A DNA stretch of 64,000 nt from an uncultured Clostridia bacterium (GTDB taxonomy: Bacteria > Bacillota > Clostridia > Christensenellales > Pumilibacteraceae): assembly GCA_944362615.1 (NCBI GenBank), contig CALVTM010000001.1, positions 1 to 64,000 of the forward strand, in the 5' to 3' direction. Position numbers and translations under genes: made by a program. Numbering within the stretch: position 1 is the stretch's first letter; every line of letters starts with the position of its first letter. This document shows positions 33,542 through 41,604 of this stretch, one piece after another. A model generated the notes under the pieces. That model was not told the DNA's origin and made no database searches. It was given only the letters and a program-made list of their open reading frames with translations.

Positions 33542-34724
33542 AATTTTTATACCGGTCAAAGCTCGCTGACGCGGGCGAAAAAAGCACGCAGTCATAACCG
33601 CCGCGTCCGCATAATTGTATACATTCGCGCAAAGTATCACAAACAGTCACAGCATATCTGCCTTCTCGTTCAGCCGCCGATGCCATACGTGCGGCATTAT
33701 CTCCCGTAAGATACACGGCGACTACATTTTCGGGAAGTCGCCCGAAAAGATATGAATAATCGATTCCTTTATCGCTTCCTCCCGCTATCAACGCTACGCT
33801 GCCCGACATACATTCGGCAGCGGCGACTGTCGCACCCGGATTCGTACCTTTTGAGTCGTTGTAAAAGCAGGTGCCGTTATATTCACCGACTAACGAAATA
33901 CGATGTTCCCCCGTACGGAACCCGTTCAACGCTTTGCATATCACTTGTTCATTTACTCCGTCTGCATACGCTGCCGCCGCGGCAAATAAGGCATTTTGTA
34001 AATTATGTAGTCCTCTTGCGCCCACTTCAGCAGTACGCATTATGCGCTTTCCCGCAACGGTGATATATTCATCCGCATAAAAATCTACGCCTTCTCTTAA
34101 AACTTCGGCACTGCCGCACATACCTAAAATATCCAGATCTTTCGGCACAAAAAGAAAATCATCCGGAGTCTGCCGATCGGAAATTTTAAGCTTGGCTCGC
34201 GAATATGACCGCATATCACCGTGATAATCAAGATGATCGGGAGTGATATTCAGTATGCAGGCAATATGCGCCTTAAGAGGACTTGCGTTAAGAAGCTGGA
34301 AACTTGACAGTTCAAGCACTGCCCGATCATATCCGCCTTTATACGCCCGTTCGGCAAATGATACTCCTATATTACCGCATACGGCAGCACGAATACCCGC
34401 TTCGGAGTATATTCTGCCCAGCATTTCTACCGTGGTTGTTTTTCCATTTGTACCGGTGATCGCAGTCACCGGAGCGGTGTTTAGTTCTGCTCCAAGACCT
34501 ATGTCACTCATAATACTTATACATAAACGGCGTAATTCATTAAAGACATAGTGATCCGGGGGTATTCCGGGACTTACTACCGCTATATCGAAACCGTTCA
34601 GATCCGGTAAACTATCCGTGTCACACACCGTAACATTTGCTTTAAGCGCTCTTAAAACAGAAGCCGCGCCAATGCCGCTTACTCCGCTTCCCAAGACAAG
34701 TACTCTCTTTCCGCTGTAATCCAT
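33477..34724 (-). CDS. murD: UDP-N-acetylmuramoylalanine--D-glutamate ligase
   Basis: A 415-residue ATP-dependent ligase adding D-Glu to UDP-MurNAc-L-Ala. It has the N-terminal Rossmann-like domain (VLVLGSGVSGIGAASVL), the Mur-ligase ATP loop TAITGTNGKTTTVEML near 90, and the C-terminal ligase domain with NDSKGTNPGAT and LIAGGSDKGIDYSYL. It is shorter than the usual 440-450 residues, mainly in the C-terminal domain. It lies 33 bp after mraY in the dcw operon; no clear Shine-Dalgarno precedes the ATG. Confidence 0.95.
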   Translation of the reverse strand: MDYSGKRVLVLGSGVSGIGAASVLRALKANVTVCDTDSLPDLNGFDIAVVSPGIPPDHYVFNELRRLCISIMSDIGLGAELNTAPVTAITGTNGKTTTVEMLGRIYSEAGIRAAVCGNIGVSFAERAYKGGYDRAVLELSSFQLLNASPLKAHIACILNITPDHLDYHGDMRSYSRAKLKISDRQTPDDFLFVPKDLDILGMCGSAEVLREGVDFYADEYITVAGKRIMRTAEVGARGLHNLQNALFAAAAAYADGVNEQVICKALNGFRTGEHRISLVGEYNGTCFYNDSKGTNPGATVAAAECMSGSVALIAGGSDKGIDYSYLFGRLPENVVAVYLTGDNAARMASAAEREGRYAVTVCDTLRECIQLCGRGGYDCVLFSPASASFDRYKNYAERGKFFEREVGFLISGTDR

Positions 34725-34757
34725 GTTATATTTTATGTGCGCTCTCAGCCCGATATG

Positions 34758-35741
34758 TTAAGAGAAAAAAGCTGTTATCGCTATTACCAAAACGCCCGCT
34801 GCTGCCGTGACTGAAGTGTATGCCGCGACTATGCGGTTTTCATGGATCCCTTTCTGCTCAAAATGATGGTGAAGCGGTGACATCAAAAATACTCGTTTTT
34901 TAGTAAGTTTAAAGCTTATCACCTGCACGATAACCGACAGCGCACTCGCCACATACATAATTCCTATAAGCGCCGCGGACAGCCCCAGACCGGTAAGAAC
35001 CGACATGGACGCAAGCAGTCCCCCGAGCGACAGCGAACCGGTATCTCCCATGAATACTTTTGCGGGATACTTATTGTAACACAGAAAACCGGCAAGCGCT
35101 CCGGCAAAACAGATCAGAAGTAACAGTTCATTCTGCTGCCCTTCCGTAGGTTCCATTCCGGAGATTATGAACACCAAAAGTGCAAAACAGATAAGGAATA
35201 CTTCTGTCACACCGGCAGCCAACCCATCCAGTCCGTCCGTTAAGTTTACGGCATTGGTGAACGATAAAAAGATCAGTACATAATACGGAAGCGCAAAGTA
35301 AGAAAGATCGACCGGCATGTCCGTAAACGGAATGTATATTTTACTGCCGATAGGCGTGCCGAAAAAAGCATACAGCGACACCACACAGGCTATTATAAGC
35401 TGCAGAAGTAGCTTCCATCCGGCGCTTAAACCTTTGTTCTTGCCGCTTTTTACTTTTATATAATCATCAGTAAGTCCGATTATTCCGTATCCTAAAGCAA
35501 CAATCAGACATACGAGAGCAGTCGATGCCTCGCCGCGAAGCAAAAACGCAAACGGCAACGCTGCGGACATTATAAAGCCTGTTCCTCCCATAGTAGGCGT
35601 TCCGCTTTTGTTTTTATGGCTCTCCACATATCCGAGAATAGGCTGTCCGGCTTTCAGCCTGCTTAGTACCGATATAACGAAAGGCATCAGCGCTGCGCAT
35701 AGTCCGAGAGACAATACGAAGCCAAGGGCTACTCTTATCAT
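34758..35741 (-). CDS. mraY: Phospho-N-acetylmuramoyl-pentapeptide-transferase
   Basis: A 327-residue integral membrane enzyme that makes lipid I from UDP-MurNAc-pentapeptide and undecaprenyl phosphate. Ten hydrophobic helices and the family motifs are visible: GTPTMGGTGFI, the aspartate pair in GLTDDYIKV, NAVNLTDGLDGLAAG, VFMGDTGSLSLGG and the histidine cluster MSPLHHHFEQKG. The start overlaps murE by 4 bp (ATGA). murF, which usually lies between murE and mraY, is missing. Confidence 0.97.
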   Translation of the reverse strand: MIRVALGFVLSLGLCAALMPFVISVLSRLKAGQPILGYVESHKNKSGTPTMGGTGFIMSAALPFAFLLRGEASTALVCLIVALGYGIIGLTDDYIKVKSGKNKGLSAGWKLLLQLIIACVVSLYAFFGTPIGSKIYIPFTDMPVDLSYFALPYYVLIFLSFTNAVNLTDGLDGLAAGVTEVFLICFALLVFIISGMEPTEGQQNELLLLICFAGALAGFLCYNKYPAKVFMGDTGSLSLGGLLASMSVLTGLGLSAALIGIMYVASALSVIVQVISFKLTKKRVFLMSPLHHHFEQKGIHENRIVAAYTSVTAAAGVLVIAITAFFS

Positions 35742-37141
35742 TTCAGCAGCTCCCTGACGGTTTCTTCATCAGAAAACCTTTGCTTTACTCCGCATATTTC
35801 CTGCGTTTCTTCATTTCCCTTGCCTGCTATAAGCACCGTATCGCCTTCTTTGCACATATCAAGCGCATATTTAATACCTGCACGCCTGTTCTCTTCAGTA
35901 ACGTAGTTGTTTCCGTGAACGCCTTGCGCAATATCCCTGATTATATCTGAGGGAGGCTCATTCCTCGGATTATCACTTGTTATAACAGCAAAATCGGACA
36001 ATTCACTTGCAATTTCACCCATAGCGGCACGCTTTGTCTTATCTCTGTTTCCGCCGCAGCCGAATACGGTTATTACTTTGCCTTCCGTTATTTCTCTTGC
36101 CGCTCTTATAGCTTTATCCAGTCCGTCAGGCGTATGCGCATAGTCAATTATTACACGCTTTCCTTTGCCCTTTATTACTTTGAATCTGCCTGCAACGCCG
36201 CGCATATTCATAACGCCACGCGCTATCGCATCAGTCTCTATACCGAGCACTTTTGATACAGCCGCCGCACATAAGACATTGCTCATATTATATCTGCCGG
36301 GAGCACAATACTCCATATTTACTATATCATCCATAAGGTTTGTAACAAACGAACATCCGTTTTCATCAGACACATAGTCTATTGCAAAAACGTCGCTCGG
36401 GTTATCACAGCCGTATGTGACAAGCGGTATTTCCGCATTCCTGAATATACGCATCCCCGTTTCGTCATCAACGTTCACAACACCTATATGTGCATGCGCC
36501 GGAGTGAACAGTGACAGCTTTGCTGTGCGATATTCCTCCATCGTTTCAAAAAAATCAAGGTGATCCTGCGTTAAATTAGTAAAAGCGGCTACCGCAAAAC
36601 GTATTCCGGCAAGTTTATCCAAAGCAAGCGAATGTGCAGATACCTCCATAACGACGCTGTCAGCTCCGTCTTCCAACATTTGCGCAAGTATTCTATGAAG
36701 ATCGGGCGGATCAGGCGTAGTCAGCTGACAGTCATACTCTTTTCCGTTACAGCTTGCTCCGTTCGTGCCTATGAGCCCTACACAATGACCGGCTTCCTTC
36801 AGTATGCCTGCGATTATATGAGTGACCGTAGTTTTACCATTCGTCCCGGTCACGCCTATCATAGTAAGTTTTTCAGCAGGGTATCCGTAAAAAGCGGATG
36901 AAGCGATCGCAAAATCTCTGCGCACATTTTCTGATGAAAAATGGTTTGCGGCTCTCCTTCTCTCTCCTGCAGGATATACTACGGCAGCGGCGCCCCTGCT
37001 TTCGGCAAAAATCATGTCCGCGACCAACCGTTCGCCTTCATGAAGGCAAAAATACAGATCCCCTTTATTGCAACGATCACCGAAACCTATCCCGGATACG
37101 TCTATATCCGAATCTACGTTGAGTATTTTTTCTATTAACAT
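35738..37141 (-). CDS. murE: UDP-MurNAc-tripeptide synthetase
   Basis: A 467-residue Mur ligase that adds the third amino acid of the stem peptide. The ATP loop is GVTGTNGKTTVTHI near 97; the central motif includes VMEVSAHSLALDKL, and the C-terminal domain has DYAHTPDGLDKA and FGCGGNRDKTKR. The segment SDNPRNEPPSDII contains the DNPR motif that in this family points to meso-diaminopimelate as the substrate. The ribosome site AAGGGGG lies about 12 nt upstream, and a TATAAT box is seen at 37176-37171, so a secondary promoter is possible. It overlaps mraY by 4 bp. Confidence 0.96.
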   Translation of the reverse strand: MLIEKILNVDSDIDVSGIGFGDRCNKGDLYFCLHEGERLVADMIFAESRGAAAVVYPAGERRRAANHFSSENVRRDFAIASSAFYGYPAEKLTMIGVTGTNGKTTVTHIIAGILKEAGHCVGLIGTNGASCNGKEYDCQLTTPDPPDLHRILAQMLEDGADSVVMEVSAHSLALDKLAGIRFAVAAFTNLTQDHLDFFETMEEYRTAKLSLFTPAHAHIGVVNVDDETGMRIFRNAEIPLVTYGCDNPSDVFAIDYVSDENGCSFVTNLMDDIVNMEYCAPGRYNMSNVLCAAAVSKVLGIETDAIARGVMNMRGVAGRFKVIKGKGKRVIIDYAHTPDGLDKAIRAAREITEGKVITVFGCGGNRDKTKRAAMGEIASELSDFAVITSDNPRNEPPSDIIRDIAQGVHGNNYVTEENRRAGIKYALDMCKEGDTVLIAGKGNEETQEICGVKQRFSDEETVRELLK

Positions 37142-37232
37142 GTGTGTAAACTTACCCCCTTCGGATACACATTATAATACATATACTGCTGCCGATAACT
37201 GTGGGCGCAAAAGTTGCCATTTTTCGCACGGA

Positions 37233-39128
37233 TCATGGATCTTCTTTGCCCCGCACAAAAACCACGTCCCCGACTGCGACAAGATCTCCCGCTATCGGAA
37301 CTGATGACTTAACATCTCCGCTGCCTTCAGTTTCCACAACCAGACCTCTGCTTTCCAACAACTTTACGGCATCGGAAACATCCATGCCTATTGTATCCGG
37401 CATCTGTATCATCTCCGCTTCTTCCACTGAATCACGTTGCCAGCCCTCCGCGTCTGCTATGCGGGAAAATATTCTGCCGGCATAGGGAGCCGCCGTAAGC
37501 GAACCGTAATACGTATAACCGGACGGCTCATCAACTATAAACAGCACGGCATATTCGGGATCATCAGCAGGCGCAAAGCCGACAAATGACGACACGTACT
37601 TTCCGGCTGCTATTGCACCGTTCTCATACTTCTGTGCCGTACCCGTCTTTCCGCCTATTTTTATACCGCTTACCTGTGCTTTCGAACCGCCACCGCTCTC
37701 CACAACGCCCACAAGAAGCTCTCTGAGCCGCGAACTCGTTTCCGGTGTTATCGGGTTACCTACAACTTTAGGTGTATGTTCATAAATAACATTTCCGTCC
37801 GAGCTTACTTTTGACAGAAAATAAGGCTCATACAAAGTGCCTCCATTCACCGCTGCGCTTACTGCGGTTATGAGCTGAAGAGGCGTTACCGCTATCGCCT
37901 GACCGAATCCGATACGTGCAAGATCAACGGTTTTTACGTTCTCTTCTTTCATAACGATACCCGCACTTTCACCAAAAAAATCAATATTGGTTTTGCTGCC
38001 AAATCCGAACTTTTCTATCGCATCATAAAATCTCTCCGTTCCGAGTGAAAGCGCCAACGACATAAAGACACAGTTGCAGCTGTTCTTAACGCCGTCTGCA
38101 AGGTCTTGCGAACCGTGTCCGGCACTGCGCCAGCATCTTATGCGCTGACCGTCTACCGTCATACTGCCGCCGCAATAATAGCGGCTGCTGTCATTTGCCA
38201 CACCGCATTCGAGTGCCGCCGCTGTCGTGAAGATTTTAAACGTAGATCCAGGCTCGTACACATCAGTTATGAGCATATTTTTAGAAAGCAGATTTAAAAG
38301 CTCTATATCGTTTCTTGGGATATCGTTTAAGTCATACGACGGATAAGACGCAAGAGCGGCAATCCCGCCGGTATTTACGTCCATGACTATTGCCGAACAC
38401 GACTTCGCCTGCCATTCCGCATGAGCCGCCATGACTGCACTTTCCGCAAAAGATTGTATGTCGGCGTCTACAGTAAGCGTAAGATCACATCCTGCCACGG
38501 CAGGTACATAACTTATACTTCCGCCTGTCTCTCTGCCTGCTATGTCTGCGTCTGCATACAAATAGCCGTCCGTACCTGACAGATATTTATCGTAATATCC
38601 CTCTATACCGTTTTGCCCCTTGCCGTCTATATTTGTAAACCCTATGACTTTAGAAAGCATGCTGCCGTAAGGATATGTGCGCTTTGGCGACGCAACACAG
38701 TATATTCCGGACAGCCCTGCCTCATCAATATCAGCTGCCGTTTCTGCCGACGCTTTTCGCGCCAACGTAACTTCACTGCGTTTCTCGCTCAGCTTTTCTT
38801 CAGCTGCGGTTATGCTTATGCCGAGTGTATCGGAAAGCACTGCCGCTGCCCTGCTCTTTTCCGTCACGGCGTTAGGGCGCGCATATATGTCATAAGCCTT
38901 TTCACTGCCGGCAAGCAATTCACCTCCGCCTGCATATATGTTTCCGCGTTCCGCAACAAGCGGCAGGTCTCTGTACCACTGATCGGCAGCTTTGCGAGTC
39001 AGTTCGCCGCCGGTTAAGATCTGAAGTACGAACAGCCGAACAAAAAGCGCACAAAACAAAAAGGTTATCGCGATAAATATCGCAAATAACCTCTTTAGTG
39101 TCTTAGTTAAACTATTAGTTTGTCGCAA
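37233..39128 (-). CDS. spoVD: Class B penicillin-binding protein, FtsI/SpoVD type
   Basis: A 631-residue bitopic transpeptidase. One N-terminal membrane helix (residues about 13-36) precedes a PBP dimerisation domain and the transpeptidase domain with the SxxK serine in STFK at 295-298, SCN at 350-352 and KTGTA at 494-498. A single PASTA domain (about 570-628, MPDTIGMDVSDAVKLLE) ends the protein, as in SpoVD and Gram-positive FtsI. The start is TTG at 39128, with GGAGG formed by the last codons of the preceding gene. It is the partner of FtsW. Only one such gene is visible, so vegetative and sporulation roles cannot be separated. Confidence 0.95.
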   Translation of the reverse strand: MRQTNSLTKTLKRLFAIFIAITFLFCALFVRLFVLQILTGGELTRKAADQWYRDLPLVAERGNIYAGGGELLAGSEKAYDIYARPNAVTEKSRAAAVLSDTLGISITAAEEKLSEKRSEVTLARKASAETAADIDEAGLSGIYCVASPKRTYPYGSMLSKVIGFTNIDGKGQNGIEGYYDKYLSGTDGYLYADADIAGRETGGSISYVPAVAGCDLTLTVDADIQSFAESAVMAAHAEWQAKSCSAIVMDVNTGGIAALASYPSYDLNDIPRNDIELLNLLSKNMLITDVYEPGSTFKIFTTAAALECGVANDSSRYYCGGSMTVDGQRIRCWRSAGHGSQDLADGVKNSCNCVFMSLALSLGTERFYDAIEKFGFGSKTNIDFFGESAGIVMKEENVKTVDLARIGFGQAIAVTPLQLITAVSAAVNGGTLYEPYFLSKVSSDGNVIYEHTPKVVGNPITPETSSRLRELLVGVVESGGGSKAQVSGIKIGGKTGTAQKYENGAIAAGKYVSSFVGFAPADDPEYAVLFIVDEPSGYTYYGSLTAAPYAGRIFSRIADAEGWQRDSVEEAEMIQMPDTIGMDVSDAVKLLESRGLVVETEGSGDVKSSVPIAGDLVAVGDVVFVRGKEDP

Positions 39129-39135
39129 TAGCCGA

Positions 39136-39795
39136 TCAGCCTCCGAATACAGAATTTACCCAATCCCGTATACTGTCGAATACCTCTCCGGAATTCTCCG
39201 AGCTATTACCGGGAATAAGTTCTTCATATGTATTTCCCGTTCCGGCTTGCACCATATTTTCTCCCGCCCATACAAGCGCAGCATCGTACGCCGCGTTCAT
39301 ACCGGTAGTAATATCTGCCAGCTCTGTCATCTGTGAGTTTACTTCCGCTTCAAGCGCGCCTATGTCCGTACGGATGTTGCTTGCAATTACACCCGTTACG
39401 ATGATTGCGGTCACTACGCAAAGCACCAAACTCAGGTATATGATAAGCATGCGTTTCGTTCCTGCAGTAAGACGCTGTTCTTTTACTATTGCAACAGGCT
39501 CCTCTCTGCGACGGACCTCAGGCATCACTTCAGAATAGCGCGATGGACGCTCGGGAGCGATCGTACGGTCGTAGCCGCGCGCGGTAGAACGCGATGACCG
39601 CATGGTAGTTCCGGGACGACGTATCGTTTCAATCGTCTGAGTTCCTTCCCCTGCCACATGAGCCTGCTGCGCTCTGCGTACATTTTCACTCATATTACGG
39701 CGACCGGTATCAGCGGAACGGTTAATTACTGTCTCCTGATCATAACCGCCGTATCTGTCTTCTTCACGATCGATTTGTCGTCTGCTTGTTACCAT
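39136..39795 (-). CDS. FtsL-like bitopic division protein with long basic N-terminus
   Basis: A 219-residue protein in the ftsL position between rsmH and the PBP gene. Residues 1-110 are cytoplasmic, disordered and rich in Arg (RREEPVAIVKEQRLTAGTKR). A single membrane helix follows (MLIIYLSLVLCVVTAIIVTG, about 114-134), then a short extracytoplasmic stretch with a weak heptad pattern (IGALEAEVNSQMTELADI) and a non-coiled tail. Typical FtsL has about 100-120 residues and a longer leucine-zipper, so this is a divergent or extended version. The call rests on synteny, topology and the heptads. Confidence 0.6.
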   Translation of the reverse strand: MVTSRRQIDREEDRYGGYDQETVINRSADTGRRNMSENVRRAQQAHVAGEGTQTIETIRRPGTTMRSSRSTARGYDRTIAPERPSRYSEVMPEVRRREEPVAIVKEQRLTAGTKRMLIIYLSLVLCVVTAIIVTGVIASNIRTDIGALEAEVNSQMTELADITTGMNAAYDAALVWAGENMVQAGTGNTYEELIPGNSSENSGEVFDSIRDWVNSVFGG

Positions 39796-39819
39796 TTTAT
39801 TTCCCTGCCCTCTCCATTA

Positions 39820-40743
39820 TTACAATTTTTCGACGATCCTGAGCGTCGCGCTATGACTTCTGTTGTTCTCCTCGAGTTCTTCCTTCCCTGCTCTCAACGC
39901 CTTTAGTTGCTTTGTTGACGCTTTATGACCACATACGCAAACCGGTAGTGATTTATCGCATATGCAATCAGTCGAAAGCAATCTGAATGCGTTTTTAATT
40001 ATTTTGTCTTCCAGCGAATGAAATGTTATTATACACAGTCGCGAACCGCTCTTTAACTTTCTGACTATGGCGTCTGCAGCCTCACCAAGTCCGTCAAGTT
40101 CGCCGTTCACTTCTATGCGTAATGCCTGAAATGTTTTTTTAGCGGGATGTCCGCTTTTTCTGTACGGTACGCTGCTTGCTATTATAGCTGCAAGCTCGCC
40201 CGTAGTCTTTATTCTGCCTTTATTTCTTGCCCGCTCTATAGCATGTACTATGCGGGGTGCAAAATTTTCTTCGCCGTAACGATAAAGTAATCTTATAAGC
40301 TTGTCCGTAGGCCAGTCGTTTACAATGTCCTCAGCGGTCAATTTACCGCTCTTGTCCATGCGCATGTCCAGTTCGGCATCATGCTGGTACGAAAAGCCGC
40401 GCGCAGGTTCGTCAAACTGATGGGACGAGACACCTAAGTCTAACAGCGCTCCGTCAATTTCACTAATACCAAGCTCATCTGTAATATCAGTAAAGTTCTT
40501 GAAATTATCATGGACTATTTTATATCTGCCACCCATGCCGGCATAATCGAAACGTTTTGAAGCGTACTCCGTCGCGTCACTGTCAAGGTCTGTCGCAATC
40601 ACTTTGCCGCCTGCTTGCATTATTGCAAGCGAATGACCACCGCCGCCCAAAGTACCATCGAAGTAAATGCCGTCGCGTTTGACCTGCAACGCATCAATTA
40701 CTTCATTGAGCATAACCGGTGTATGATAAAAACTTTCGTTCAT
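39820..40743 (-). CDS. rsmH: 16S rRNA (cytosine-1402-N4)-methyltransferase
   Basis: A 307-residue SAM-dependent methyltransferase (MraW) acting on C1402 in the ribosomal decoding centre. The family marks are HTPVMLNEVIDAL at the N-terminus, the SAM motif DGTLGGGGHS, GALLDLGVSSHQFD, ARGFSYQHDAELDMRMD and the C-terminal SHSATLRI. Its ATG overlaps the stop of mraZ by one base (TAATG), so the two are translationally coupled at the head of the dcw operon. Confidence 0.97.
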   Translation of the reverse strand: MNESFYHTPVMLNEVIDALQVKRDGIYFDGTLGGGGHSLAIMQAGGKVIATDLDSDATEYASKRFDYAGMGGRYKIVHDNFKNFTDITDELGISEIDGALLDLGVSSHQFDEPARGFSYQHDAELDMRMDKSGKLTAEDIVNDWPTDKLIRLLYRYGEENFAPRIVHAIERARNKGRIKTTGELAAIIASSVPYRKSGHPAKKTFQALRIEVNGELDGLGEAADAIVRKLKSGSRLCIITFHSLEDKIIKNAFRLLSTDCICDKSLPVCVCGHKASTKQLKALRAGKEELEENNRSHSATLRIVEKL

Positions 40744-41165
40744 TAAGCGTCACCGCCGAAAAGCGAATCGGCATCCACTTCGGAGTCGTACTTTTCCCAC
40801 GTCTCCTCGTCCCAAAGTTCTACTCGGTTGTTCATGCCTACGCTTACTACATTCTTCTTTATTCCGCTGTAATTGATAAGCCATGACGGAAGCATGAACC
40901 TTCCCTGCTTGTCTTCCTCAAGGAATGTGCCGCGCGAGAAGATCTTACGCATCGCATCCAAGCGCGGGTCTTTCGTAAATCCGTCTACGTCTCCGAAACG
41001 TTCGCCGAGTATGCGGTTAGCCTCTTCCTGAGAAAAAATGTACAGGCATCGATTTTGCCCTACTGTTATGTAAGGACTGGAGCCGAGCGCATCTTTGAAC
41101 TTAGCAGGGATTCTTATTCTTCCCTTGTCGTCTACCTGGTGATTGTATCTTCCCGATAAGAACAC
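40743..41165 (-). CDS. mraZ: Transcriptional regulator MraZ
   Basis: A protein of about 140 residues with two AbrB-like MraZ repeats. The DKGRIRIPAKFKDAL motif is near residue 13 and DKQGRFMLPSWLINYSGI in the second half. The start is GTG at 41165, with GAGGAGG 8 nt upstream; the open frame continues further up but those codons lie within the promoter. It is the first gene of the dcw operon and represses it by binding TGG repeats, three of which are seen at its promoter. Confidence 0.95.
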   Translation of the reverse strand: MFLSGRYNHQVDDKGRIRIPAKFKDALGSSPYITVGQNRCLYIFSQEEANRILGERFGDVDGFTKDPRLDAMRKIFSRGTFLEEDKQGRFMLPSWLINYSGIKKNVVSVGMNNRVELWDEETWEKYDSEVDADSLFGGDA

Positions 41166-41201
41166 GACCGACACCTCCTCACATAATCTGATAACACAAT
41201 C

Positions 41202-41243
41202 AATATAGCATATAAAATAACCACTGTCAACCATTTTTGCCCA
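41202..41243 (-). promoter_or_regulatory. dcw (mraZ) promoter with three MraZ boxes
   Basis: On the minus strand TTGACA (41230-41225) and TATATT (41207-41202) are 17 bp apart. TGG triplets start at 41243, 41233 and 41223, exactly 10 bp apart, the geometry of MraZ-binding repeats, and cover the -35 box. Confidence 0.85.
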
Positions 41244-41285
41244 TTTTATATGTAAAAATTCGTTCACATAACCACAGACGCCCAT

Positions 41286-41460
41286 ATATTAAGGACGTTT
41301 GACCCCGCGCGGGGTATTTTATAACATATGTTCTAATATTCGTGACCACCAAGGGCTTTTCAGGATAAAATTGAAAAATATGTTCTAATTATAGATTTTG
41401 CTATTTTTGTGCTAATCAGACATTTTCCGACATAAAAAGTCGGTTAATTTCGCTTCCCTT
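41286..41460. other. Intergenic stretch upstream of the mraZ promoter
   Basis: No gene is visible. It contains a GC-rich palindrome ACCCCGCGCGGGGT near 41303-41317, two copies of ATGTTCTAAT about 50 bp apart, the first as part of an AACATATGTT palindrome resembling a degenerate LexA-type site, and a 5-bp hairpin at 41427-41443. None is assigned a function. Confidence 0.4.
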
Positions 41461-41510
41461 TTTGAAGAGAAAATCCGGCGCGCGGCTCGGTTTTTATCAT
41501 TTAACACTGC

Positions 41511-41542
41511 AAAAAAGGCACGCGCCGGCGCGTGCCTTTTTT
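41511..41542. terminator. Perfect 32-bp palindrome, terminator of rnr
   Basis: AAAAAAGGCACGCGCC followed at once by its exact reverse complement, giving T-runs on both strands. It lies 62 bp past the rnr stop. Confidence 0.9.
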
Positions 41543-41604
41543 GCCGCAATCAGTCAACAACTGATCGGATATGTAAAAGTATTTTATGTTTTATTTCACG
41601 TCAA

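Noticed and set aside
41320..41390. Possible LexA-type sites (AGAACATATGTT and a half-site) upstream of mraZ
   Set aside because: Neither is a full GAAC-N4-GTTC palindrome, and both lie outside the mapped mraZ promoter and after the rnr terminator.
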